Below the pieces are notes generated by a model that worked only from the letters and a program-made list of their open reading frames with translations, was not told the origin of the DNA and did not search any database. Positions 13,783 through 20,771 of a DNA stretch of 32,896 nt are shown here, piece by piece (position 1 is the stretch's first letter; every line of letters begins with the position of its first letter). The stretch is from positions 1 through 32,896 of the forward strand of contig DASVSC010000037.1 in the NCBI GenBank assembly GCA_036388295.1, written 5' to 3'. The position numbers were made by a program, and so were the translations under genes. This DNA is from RYN-431 sp036388295 (GTDB taxonomy: Bacteria; Planctomycetota; Phycisphaerae; Tepidisphaerales; Tepidisphaeraceae).

Positions 13783-14939
13783 GCTGTTTTCTCGTACCCG
13801 GCGAGCGACGAACAGGCCCCGCATTTTCCGCAGCCGGCCTTGATGGTGTCGGCGGTCATGCCGGCGTCGTGCAGCCACGCGCCCAGCGTCGTCAGCAACG
13901 GCCGCATGAAGTCGGCGGTGGGGGCGTTGTGGTGTTCCAGCGGCGTTCCCGAAATCGGCACGAACGGCACGACGAACGGGTAAACGCCCAGATCGATCAG
14001 CCGACGGCTCATCGCCAGAATTGCCTCCGGCGTATCGCCCAGCCCGGCCAGGATGTACGTGCTGACTTGCCCGTAGCCGAACACTTCGACCGCGCTGGCG
14101 AACGCGTCCATGTAGACGCCCAGCGACACGCCGGCCTTGCCCGGCATGATGCGGGCGCGGGTGGCGGGCTCGACGGCTTCCAGGTGCATGCCGAGCGTGT
14201 CGATGCCGCTGTCGCGCATGCGCCGGAACCAGCCGAAGTCATCCGGCGGCTCGCACTGGCCCTGGATCGGCAGGTCGACGCTGCTTTTGATGCCGATCGC
14301 GCTTTCGGCCAGCACCCGCGCGCCACGGTCGGTCAGGTTCGGCGTGCCAGTGGTCAGGACCATGTGCTTCACGCCGTCGAGTTCAACGGCCGCGCGGGCC
14401 ACTTCGCCCAGTTGCTGCGGCGTCTTGCGGGCAACGGTTTTGCCCGCCGCCAGGCTCTGGCCGATCGCGCAGAACTGGCAGGTGGTGTCACGGTTCTGAT
14501 AACGAATGCAGTTCTGCAGCACCGTGGTCGCCAGCACGTCATGGCTGTGCAGCACGGCGATCTTCCAGTAGGGCACGCCTTCGTCCGTCTGCAGACCATA
14601 AAACTTCGGCGGCTTCGGAAAGGTGACGACGCCGACGGGCAAGCCGTCGCGCTCCAGCGTCGCCGCAGTGGCATCGGCGTGGGTGCGTGCGACGTACGGC
14701 GAGTGGTGCGACGCGTGCGTGTGCACCGGCACCATCACCGTGCGCCCGTTGACCGTCACGGCCTTGTGATCGCTCGGCCCCGCGCCACCTTTTCGACTGC
14801 CGACGCCGACACTGTCGTCGTCGATGCGCATGCCGAGGTGCTGCAGTTCTGTGATCAGCTCCTGCTCCGGCAGCAGGTTCGCGCCGTCATTCCAGTCGGT
14901 GATGCGGTTTGTGCGGGTCGTGAGAACGTCGAGTTTCAT
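13776..14939 (-). CDS. MSMEG_0568 family radical SAM protein
   Basis: A 387-residue radical SAM enzyme related to biotin-synthase-type proteins. The N-terminal 110 residues are family-specific. The cluster-binding region is NCIRYQNRDTTCQFCAIG: Cys154 and Cys157 form CxFC, and the only nearby upstream cysteine is Cys144, giving a spacing of nine rather than the classical three. A TIM-barrel follows (HMVLTTGTPN, QGQCEPP, LGMHLEAVEP, GQVSTYILAGLGD). The C-terminus has a further cysteine set, AGCGKCGACSS (Cys370, 373, 376) and Cys387, which could hold a second iron-sulfur cluster. It should start a 5'-deoxyadenosyl radical reaction on an unknown substrate. It sits 9 bases after the flavoprotein gene and overlaps the acetyltransferase gene. 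Confidence 0.9.
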   Translation of the reverse strand: MKLDVLTTRTNRITDWNDGANLLPEQELITELQHLGMRIDDDSVGVGSRKGGAGPSDHKAVTVNGRTVMVPVHTHASHHSPYVARTHADATAATLERDGLPVGVVTFPKPPKFYGLQTDEGVPYWKIAVLHSHDVLATTVLQNCIRYQNRDTTCQFCAIGQSLAAGKTVARKTPQQLGEVARAAVELDGVKHMVLTTGTPNLTDRGARVLAESAIGIKSSVDLPIQGQCEPPDDFGWFRRMRDSGIDTLGMHLEAVEPATRARIMPGKAGVSLGVYMDAFASAVEVFGYGQVSTYILAGLGDTPEAILAMSRRLIDLGVYPFVVPFVPISGTPLEHHNAPTADFMRPLLTTLGAWLHDAGMTADTIKAGCGKCGACSSLAGYEKTAC

Positions 14940-14948
14940 GTCTGTGTC

Positions 14949-16232
14949 TCAGGTGCCGAAGGCCAATTCGCTGAACGCGCGGCCGTCCGTCCAGGAAGCC
15001 ACCGTTGTAGGACGGCGCAGGGCGGACAAATGTTCGACCACAAATGACGCGTCGCGCCCGATGCCGCTGAACCGGCCGGAGCCCCAGGTGTACAGCCACG
15101 GCAGGCCGACGAAGTAAAGGCCCGGCGCGCCGGTCACGCCGCGCGTGTGGCCGGGATAGCCGCGGCCGTCGAAGACGGGGACGTCGATCCATGAAAAGTC
15201 GCTTTTGAAGCCCACGCACCAGACGACCGCGCTCACGCCGGTTGCCGTCAAATCGAGATGCGTTGTTTCTTCGCCGGGCGTCCAGACGGGTCGGTAACGG
15301 GCTTCTTCGGGCGCGCTTGCGCCACTGGCGGCGATGTGTTTGTCGATCGACGTCTTGATGCTTTCGGAGACCTCGTCGGCCTTGTCCAGATTGGCGGCCA
15401 GGTCAGGCTTGAAGCGGAGCGTCGGGCCGTCGATCGAATCGAGTCGGCCATAGAGTTTCATTCCTTCGAGCGCCCGCTGCCGCAGATCGATGTCGCGTCC
15501 GCCGTCGCGGCCGGTGACGTAATGATTAGCCCGCTGGCGCACGCCTCCTTTGAGCGGGTGCTTGTCGACGGGCAGATCGTAGTAGCCCATGTCGGCCAGC
15601 CAATCGACCACGTCGCGCCCGCGGTACCGGCGCGCCACGCGCGGCGCGCCGCCCACGCACAAATGCACCCGTCGGCCCGCCAGGTGAAGGTCTTCGGCGA
15701 TCTGACAGCCCGACTGGCCGGTGCCGATCACCAGCACGTCGCCGGCGGGCAACTGGCCGGGGTTGCGGTACTGCGACGAATGAATCTGAACGACATCCGC
15801 CGGCAGCTTCTCCGCGACCGGCGGGAATATGGGCCGGTGGTAACCGCCGACGGCGACGACGACCTGGTCGGCCATCAGGGGGCCGGCGGTCGTTTCCAGG
15901 ACATAGCCGTCTTCGTTGCGGGTCAGCTTCGTCACGCCGACGCCTTCGCGGACGGGCGCGTCGAACGACGCGGCGTAGTCCCGCACGTAGCGGACGATCT
16001 CGTCCTTGACCATAAAGCCGTTCGGGTCTGCGCCGCGGTAATCGAATCCCGGCAGCTTGCACTGCCAGTTGGGCGTCACCAAGCAGAAGGTGTCCCACCG
16101 CTGCGTCTGCCACGCGTGCGCGACGCTGCTGCGCTCGAGCACGACGTGTCGGATGCCCGCCTGCTTCAGGCAATAGCTGACCGACAGCCCGCTCTGGCCG
16201 CCGCCGATGACAATGACTGGGAAATGCTCCAT
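14949..16232 (-). CDS. MSMEG_0569 family flavin-dependent oxidoreductase
   Basis: A 427-residue FAD/NAD(P)H-dependent monooxygenase-like protein. The FAD Rossmann motif is VIVIGGGQSGLS at the N-terminus, with the FMO-like LERSSVAHAWQTQRWDTF soon after. A second dinucleotide motif, VLVIGTGQSGCQIAEDL, is expected to bind NADPH. The C-terminal GLPWLYTWGSGRFSGIGRDA closes the fold. It probably oxygenates or oxidises an intermediate of the Nit1 pathway; in Pseudomonas the cluster has been linked to cyanide use. The ATG at 16232 is preferred (CAGG a few bases upstream, FAD motif at the expected distance); a GTG at 16259 would add nine residues. It lies 31 bases after the nitrilase gene, the widest gap in the operon. 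Confidence 0.9.
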   Translation of the reverse strand: MEHFPVIVIGGGQSGLSVSYCLKQAGIRHVVLERSSVAHAWQTQRWDTFCLVTPNWQCKLPGFDYRGADPNGFMVKDEIVRYVRDYAASFDAPVREGVGVTKLTRNEDGYVLETTAGPLMADQVVVAVGGYHRPIFPPVAEKLPADVVQIHSSQYRNPGQLPAGDVLVIGTGQSGCQIAEDLHLAGRRVHLCVGGAPRVARRYRGRDVVDWLADMGYYDLPVDKHPLKGGVRQRANHYVTGRDGGRDIDLRQRALEGMKLYGRLDSIDGPTLRFKPDLAANLDKADEVSESIKTSIDKHIAASGASAPEEARYRPVWTPGEETTHLDLTATGVSAVVWCVGFKSDFSWIDVPVFDGRGYPGHTRGVTGAPGLYFVGLPWLYTWGSGRFSGIGRDASFVVEHLSALRRPTTVASWTDGRAFSELAFGT

Positions 16233-16263
16233 GTTTAGCCTGTTGCGAGTAAGGGACACGCGG

Positions 16264-17304
16264 TCAGGAAATCGGCTTCTTGGCCAAATCTTCGTTCGGC
16301 TTGGCCGGCGTGATCGACTTCTCGGCGGTCTCTTTCGGCTTGGCCGGCGGCTGGATGTTGGGGGCCTGCTTTTCGGCGGCGTCCTGGGTCGTCTTTTTCG
16401 GGTCGTTGTCCATGAGTAACCTCAACAGTTCGGGCCGGGCGTAATGCCCGACCGAGTCCATCATGCGTTTGCGTTTGGTGATGAGCGTGAAATCCAGGTC
16501 GGCGACGGCCATGCCTTCGCCTTCCGTGTGTTTGGCCAGCACCACGCCCTCGGGCGAGATGATTGCGGTGCAACAGCCGCCGCGCAGCGCCTTTTGCAGC
16601 TTGGCGTCGGGCGTGATCTCGGCCATCTGCTGCTCGGTCAGCCAGCCGGTGGCGTTAACGACGAAGCAGCCGCTTTCCAGCGCGTGGTGCCGGATCGTCA
16701 CCTCCATCTGGTCGGCGAAGATCTGACCCACCATCGAGCCGGGAAACTGGCTGACGTGAATCTGCTCGTGCTGGGCCATCAGCGCGTAGCGCGCCAGTGG
16801 GTTGTAGTGTTCCCAGCACGCCAGCGCCCCGACGCGGCCGACGGCGGTGTCGACGACCTTTAACCCGGAGCCGTCGCCTTGGCCCCAGACCATTCGTTCA
16901 TGAAACGTCGGCGTAATTTTGCGTCGATTCAGCACGATCGTGCCGTCGGCGTCGAATAGGAGTTGGGCGTTATAGAGCGACCCGTGGTCGCGTTCGTTCA
17001 CGCCGAGCGCGACCACGACGCCCAATTTCCTCGCAACCGCCGCCACCGCGTCCGTGGCCGCCCCGGGAACGGGAACGGCCTCGTCGTACAGCCGCATGTG
17101 CTCCGCCCCCATCAGCACCGGCGGCAGCACGAACGAGAAGTACGGGTAGTACGGGACGAACGTCTCCGGAAAGACGATCATCCGCACGCCGTCGGCGGCA
17201 GCGGTTTCGATTGCCGCGAGCACCTTCTCCATCGTCCCGCTCTGACTGTGCAGAACGGGCGCGATCTGGACGGCGGCGGCGCGGATGACGGAGGAGGCAG
17301 ACAC
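16264..17304 (-). CDS. Nit1-type (sll0784 family) nitrilase
   Basis: A 346-residue nitrilase of the branch found in the conserved Nit1 cluster. It hydrolyses a nitrile to a carboxylate and ammonia through a Glu-Lys-Cys triad, visible as Glu47 (FPETFVPYYPYF), Lys129 (NRRKITPTFHER) and Cys163 (GALACWEHYNPLARY). These match E53/K135/C169 of the Synechocystis enzyme with a constant offset. It should form large oligomers in the cytoplasm. The start is a GTG at 17304, 3 bases after the preceding stop. Residues from about 301 form an odd 45-residue tail rich in Lys, Pro, Ala and Glu (PKETAEKSITPAKPNEDLAKK), beyond the normal end of the family. The natural nitrile is unknown. Confidence 0.93.
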   Translation of the reverse strand: MSASSVIRAAAVQIAPVLHSQSGTMEKVLAAIETAAADGVRMIVFPETFVPYYPYFSFVLPPVLMGAEHMRLYDEAVPVPGAATDAVAAVARKLGVVVALGVNERDHGSLYNAQLLFDADGTIVLNRRKITPTFHERMVWGQGDGSGLKVVDTAVGRVGALACWEHYNPLARYALMAQHEQIHVSQFPGSMVGQIFADQMEVTIRHHALESGCFVVNATGWLTEQQMAEITPDAKLQKALRGGCCTAIISPEGVVLAKHTEGEGMAVADLDFTLITKRKRMMDSVGHYARPELLRLLMDNDPKKTTQDAAEKQAPNIQPPAKPKETAEKSITPAKPNEDLAKKPIS

Positions 17305-17307
17305 GGT

Positions 17308-17790
17308 TTACACCGTCCAGGTATTGATCGTGAACGAACCGGCCTTGTGGTGCATCAGGCACAAGTCCAACACGTCGAGCGGGCTGATCGGCGTGATGCC
17401 GGGGATCAGCGACGGCTCGCCGTGGCCGTACAGGGCCTGCAGGGCGAAGCGGCAGGCGTAGACCTTGCCCCCTTCTTCCATGAACTTCACGAGCTGCTTG
17501 TTCATGTTCAGGTGGCCGGGAAAGGCCTCGTCGCCGAGGGTGGGGAACCCGCGCTGGATGCCGAGCGTCACGCCCGGGCCGTACAGCAGGACGGTGGTTT
17601 CGTACCCCTTACGCTGCAGCCGCGTGGCCTGCAGCAGGTTGACCAGGCCGATGGAGCCTTCGAAGGCCACCGTGTGAAAGGTGATAAACGCCTTCTCGCC
17701 TTTCTCGGCCTTGATGTCTTCGAACACCTTGTTCTCGTAGTCGACGAAGAAATCGCCCTTCTTGTGTGCGGGTTTTTCGACAGTGGGCAT
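17308..17790 (-). CDS. MSMEG_0572/Sll0783 family nitrogen starvation response protein
   Basis: A 160-residue soluble protein, first gene of the Nit1-type operon. Recognisable stretches are GEKAFITFHTVAFEGSIGLVNLLQATRL, GYETTVLLYGPGV, RGFPTLGDEAFPGHLNMN and VYACRFALQALYGHGEPSLIPGI. The alternating pattern and the single cysteine in YACRFAL recall DsrE-like folds (my inference). In Synechocystis, Sll0783 is induced by nitrogen starvation and is needed for polyhydroxybutyrate accumulation, but its biochemical role is unknown. The ATG at 17790 has GGAG about seven bases upstream. A sigma-54-type promoter lies about 75 bases upstream of the start codon. Confidence 0.9.
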   Translation of the reverse strand: MPTVEKPAHKKGDFFVDYENKVFEDIKAEKGEKAFITFHTVAFEGSIGLVNLLQATRLQRKGYETTVLLYGPGVTLGIQRGFPTLGDEAFPGHLNMNKQLVKFMEEGGKVYACRFALQALYGHGEPSLIPGITPISPLDVLDLCLMHHKAGSFTINTWTV

Positions 17791-17862
17791 GCGGGGCTCC
17801 GGTAGGAAGTTTGGACCGAACGGGTTCCGGCCGACCGGCCGGTTTCCAGACGACGTGTATCA

Positions 17863-17878
17863 GGCAACATCGGTGCCG
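17863..17878 (-). promoter_or_regulatory. Predicted sigma-54 (-24/-12) promoter of the nitrilase operon
   Basis: On the minus strand, CGGCACCGATGTTGCC matches the consensus TGGCACGNNNNTTGCW at GGCAC and TTGC with exact GG-to-GC spacing; three outer bases differ. Transcription would start near 17852, giving a leader of about 60 bases before the Sll0783-family start. Sigma-54 control fits the nitrogen theme of the cluster. No enhancer-binding activator gene is in the window. Confidence 0.5.
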
Positions 17879-18138
17879 AAGCGGCGCGTCCGCCGACTGC
17901 ACTCCGGTTGGCCCGCACTTTCTGCCGATTTCGTATGACTAATCAGAAAAGATTGTGTCACTGCGACCATGGGAGTTGCTGATCTCTCTCCGCGTGTCGT
18001 GCCGCTGGATTGCACAAAAAACGGCTAAAGGCGAGATGTCGCCACTTATTGTCGCACGCCGGCTCCTTAGTCAGACATCAGTTATTTCGCAGTGTTGTGC
18101 AAAAATACTCGGCAAGAGGGGAAATGCTTTTGAAAAAC

Positions 18139-18156
18139 ACTTACTTGCAAGTAAGT
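18139..18156. promoter_or_regulatory. Predicted TetR-family operator
   Basis: ACTTACTTGCAAGTAAGT is a perfect 18-bp palindrome whose last base lies 8 bases before the TetR-family start codon. Length, symmetry and position suit a homodimeric TetR-family repressor binding its own promoter. It lies roughly 270 bases from the sigma-54-like site, so direct repression of the nitrilase operon from this site is less obvious than autoregulation. Confidence 0.65.
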
Positions 18157-18164
18157 TCCCGACG

Positions 18165-18773
18165 ATGCCGACGCTTCATAACGTGCGACAAGCCCAGATT
18201 CTGGACGTCGCCCAAGAGTTGATTCAGTTGCGCGGATACAACGCCTTCAGCTTCGGCGACATCGCCGAGCGCATCGGCGTGCGGGCCGCGGCGGTGCATT
18301 ACCACTTCCCCACCAAGGCCGACCTCGGCGTCGCGCTGATGCGGCGGTACCGCACGCGCCTGCACGCGTCGCTCAACAGCATTGACGAACAGGTGACGTC
18401 GCCGCGCAAGAAGCTCGAACGTTACGTGCTGCTGTTCCAGGCCACCCTGAAGCCCGACCACCGCATGTGCCTGTGCGGCATGCTCGGGACCGAAATCACC
18501 ACCCTCAGCGACCCGATGCGAACGGAAGTGCGCGCGTTTTTCGAAGACAACGAAACCTGGCTCGCCCGCGTGCTCGGCGACGGGCGACGGCAGGGCAGCT
18601 TTGATTTTGACGGCTCGCCCGCCGCCGCCGCCCGGATCATCTACTCGACGTTGCAGGGCGTAATGCTGTCGGCCCGCGTGTTCGAAGAGGCCGGCCGCCT
18701 GCCGACAGCCGGGCGGTGGCTGCTGGACGCGATTATGCCGCCGTCGATGGAAGCACTGCTGCCGCCGCGGTAG
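18165..18773 (+). CDS. TetR/AcrR family transcriptional regulator
   Basis: A 202-residue repressor-like protein. The N-terminal helix-turn-helix is typical: ILDVAQELIQLRGYNAFSF, then GDIAERIGVRAAAVHYHFPTK and ADLGVALMRRY. The C-terminal ligand domain (about 60-200) includes DHRMCLCGMLGTEITTL, where two cysteines (CLC) could be ligand- or redox-sensitive, as in several TetR regulators of reactive compounds. The ATG at 18165 is chosen because it gives the standard TetR N-terminus and sits just after the palindrome; the open frame upstream to 17955 is dismissed. It is divergent from the nitrilase operon and probably controls it or itself. The inducer is unknown. It ends 9 bases from the convergent hybrid kinase gene. 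Confidence 0.9.
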   Translation: MPTLHNVRQAQILDVAQELIQLRGYNAFSFGDIAERIGVRAAAVHYHFPTKADLGVALMRRYRTRLHASLNSIDEQVTSPRKKLERYVLLFQATLKPDHRMCLCGMLGTEITTLSDPMRTEVRAFFEDNETWLARVLGDGRRQGSFDFDGSPAAAARIIYSTLQGVMLSARVFEEAGRLPTAGRWLLDAIMPPSMEALLPPR

Positions 18774-18782
18774 GGCGTGGGC

Positions 18783-20771
18783 TTATCGCGTACGGATCAC
18801 GCGTGCGATCTGCCGGACCAATTCCGCGATCTCCACCGGCTTGGCCACGTGGGCTTGGAACCCGGCGGCGGCGGTTTTGTCGCGGTCTTCGGAACGGGCG
18901 TACGCCGTCAGCGCGATGGCCGGCACGTCCCGGCCCGGGGCATCGGGGGCCAAGGCGCGCACGTCCCGCATCAACGAATATCCGTCGACTTTTGGCATGC
19001 CGATGTCGCTGACGATCACGTCGAAGGTTTTCGCGCGCAATTCATTCAACGCCACATCGGCCGATCCGGCGGCGGTGACCGTCGCGCCGCTGTGTTCCAA
19101 CAATCGCCGGACGAGTGCCCGCGCGTCGGGTTCGTCGTCCACGACCAGCACGCGCACCCCAGCAATTGATGGCCACCCCGCCTCGCCGTCGGCCACCAAT
19201 GTTTTGGATGTGTCGCCCGCGGCGTTCGCGACTGCACTGCCGGTCGACTCTCGGACGGCGGCGACGGGCAGGTCGACGGTGAACGTCGATCCGCACCCCA
19301 GGCCGTCGCTGGCCACTGAAATCTGGCCGCCGTGCAAGTCGACCAGTTGCTTCACGATCGACAAACCGATGCCCAGCCCGCCGTGGCGGCGCGTGGTGCT
19401 GGCGTCGAATTGGCGAAAGCGGTCGAACACGTGCGGCAGGAAGGTGTCATCAATGCCTTCGCCGGTATCGACCACGCTCACGCGCAGCGACGAATGATTT
19501 TGGCTCAGGCGAACCGTCACCGCGCCGCCTTTGGGTGTGAACTTGATCGCGTTGCTGAGCAGGTTCCAATACACCTGCTGCAACCGCCCCGCGTCAGCGC
19601 TGACGAGCGCGGGACCGTTGTCTTGCTCGAACAGTATTCGAATGCCTTTGGCTTCCGCGGCCGGGGCAACGCTGTCGAGCGCCGCGCGCACCAGCCCGGA
19701 CAATTCCACCGGCCGCATCTCCAGGTGCACTTTTCCGCTGATGATGCGACTCATGTCGAGCAGGTCTTCGATGATTTGCGCCTGCGCCCGCGCGTTGCGC
19801 TCAATGACGTCGAGGCCTTGTGCGATGTCATCGGAGTCGACGTCGGCTCGCTTCATCACCTGCGACCAGCCGAGAATGGCGTTGAGCGGTGTACGGATTT
19901 CGTGGCTGAGGGTGGCGAGGAACTCGTCCTTCATCCTCCCGACGCGCTCGGCCTCCAGGCGGGCGGCCTGTTCGCGCGCGAGCATCGCTTCGCGCAACAA
20001 CTCCGACGCACGCCGCTGCGAAATGTCGTGCATCAACTTCAGAAAGCCGATCAACTCGCCAGTGGCCGAACGGGTGGCGGTCAGCACGCAGGCGGCGTCA
20101 AAACGCGACCCGTCGCGCCGCAAGCGCGTGCCTTCGGCTTTAAACTCGCCAGTGGTCGCCGCGACCTCCACTTCGCGCCGCGCGAGCCCGGCGGCCTGGT
20201 CCTCGGGCGTGAACAGCCGGGCGAAATGCATGCCGACTGCCTCGGAGGCGGGGTAGCCCGTCATACGCGCCGCCCCCTCGTGCCAGGAAGCGATGTGGCC
20301 GTGAATGTCGACGGCGAAGATCGCGTAGTCGCGCACGCCGTCGAGCAGGGCCTTGAACTGCTGGTCGCGTTCCTGCAGCGCTTCTTCGCTGCGCCGGGCC
20401 CGCAGCAGCGCGTTGACGGTGGCCACGAGTTCGACCGGCTCGACCGGGCGGATCAGATATCCTTCCGCGCCGCCGTCCAGGCCGAAGGCTTTGTCTTCGC
20501 TGGTGACGCGGCTGGCCGACAGGTGCAGCACGGGAATCGCGGCCGTCTGTGGGTCGCGCTTGATGCGCCTGCAGACCTCGAAGCCGTCGATGTCGGGCAA
20601 GCGCACGTCCAGGATGACTAAGTCCGGCTTCTCTGCCGCCCGGGCCAAGGCTTCGGTTCCGGTGGCGGCCTCGATTACTTCAAAACCCGCGCGCAGCAGG
20701 GACCGCGTCACGGCATACCGATTGGCCTCGTCGTCATCGACGTGCAGGATTTTGGGTTTGTGCTCGTCCAT
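18783..20771 (-). CDS. Hybrid sensor histidine kinase, REC-PAS-HisKA-HATPase-REC
   Basis: A 662-residue cytoplasmic hybrid kinase, last gene of the stressosome operon. Domains in order: receiver 1 (about 7-122, phospho-acceptor Asp55 in LVILDVRLPD), PAS (about 135-255), HisKA with His290 in LATLSHEIRTPLN, HATPase_c (N box NLLSNAIKF near 403-411, DTGEG, GLGIGLS), and receiver 2 (about 538-660, Asp589 in VIVSDIGMPK, Lys644 in HVAKPV). In receiver 1 the conserved Lys of the KP pair is Arg108 (YLIRPVEP), which may impair phosphorylation. There is no membrane segment. The ATG at 20771 shares its A with the TGA of the preceding gene (TGATG), so the two kinases are translationally coupled and probably act in one relay. 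No DNA-binding output domain is present. Confidence 0.92.
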   Translation of the reverse strand: MDEHKPKILHVDDDEANRYAVTRSLLRAGFEVIEAATGTEALARAAEKPDLVILDVRLPDIDGFEVCRRIKRDPQTAAIPVLHLSASRVTSEDKAFGLDGGAEGYLIRPVEPVELVATVNALLRARRSEEALQERDQQFKALLDGVRDYAIFAVDIHGHIASWHEGAARMTGYPASEAVGMHFARLFTPEDQAAGLARREVEVAATTGEFKAEGTRLRRDGSRFDAACVLTATRSATGELIGFLKLMHDISQRRASELLREAMLAREQAARLEAERVGRMKDEFLATLSHEIRTPLNAILGWSQVMKRADVDSDDIAQGLDVIERNARAQAQIIEDLLDMSRIISGKVHLEMRPVELSGLVRAALDSVAPAAEAKGIRILFEQDNGPALVSADAGRLQQVYWNLLSNAIKFTPKGGAVTVRLSQNHSSLRVSVVDTGEGIDDTFLPHVFDRFRQFDASTTRRHGGLGIGLSIVKQLVDLHGGQISVASDGLGCGSTFTVDLPVAAVRESTGSAVANAAGDTSKTLVADGEAGWPSIAGVRVLVVDDEPDARALVRRLLEHSGATVTAAGSADVALNELRAKTFDVIVSDIGMPKVDGYSLMRDVRALAPDAPGRDVPAIALTAYARSEDRDKTAAAGFQAHVAKPVEIAELVRQIARVIRTR

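Larger units (their letters stand above)
17791..18164. promoter_or_regulatory. Divergent control region of the nitrilase operon and TetR gene
   Basis: This 374-base space separates two divergent transcripts. It is lower in GC on its right half. It contains the sigma-54-like site near 17870, a small GGCGA/TCGCC hairpin near 18031-18044 and the 18-bp palindrome at 18139-18156. An open frame from a GTG at 17955 runs into the TetR gene but looks non-coding. I see no other convincing promoter. Confidence 0.5.

Noticed and set aside
15258..16238. 326-codon plus-strand frame opposite the flavoprotein gene
   Set aside because: It is antisense to a gene with two intact dinucleotide-binding motifs; the translation has shadow composition. 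The same applies to frames at 19332-20621, 20742-21983 and 21799-23208.
17955..18164. Upstream extension of the TetR regulator from a GTG
   Set aside because: The 70 extra residues have no similarity to the family, cross the 18-bp operator-like palindrome and have no ribosome binding site.
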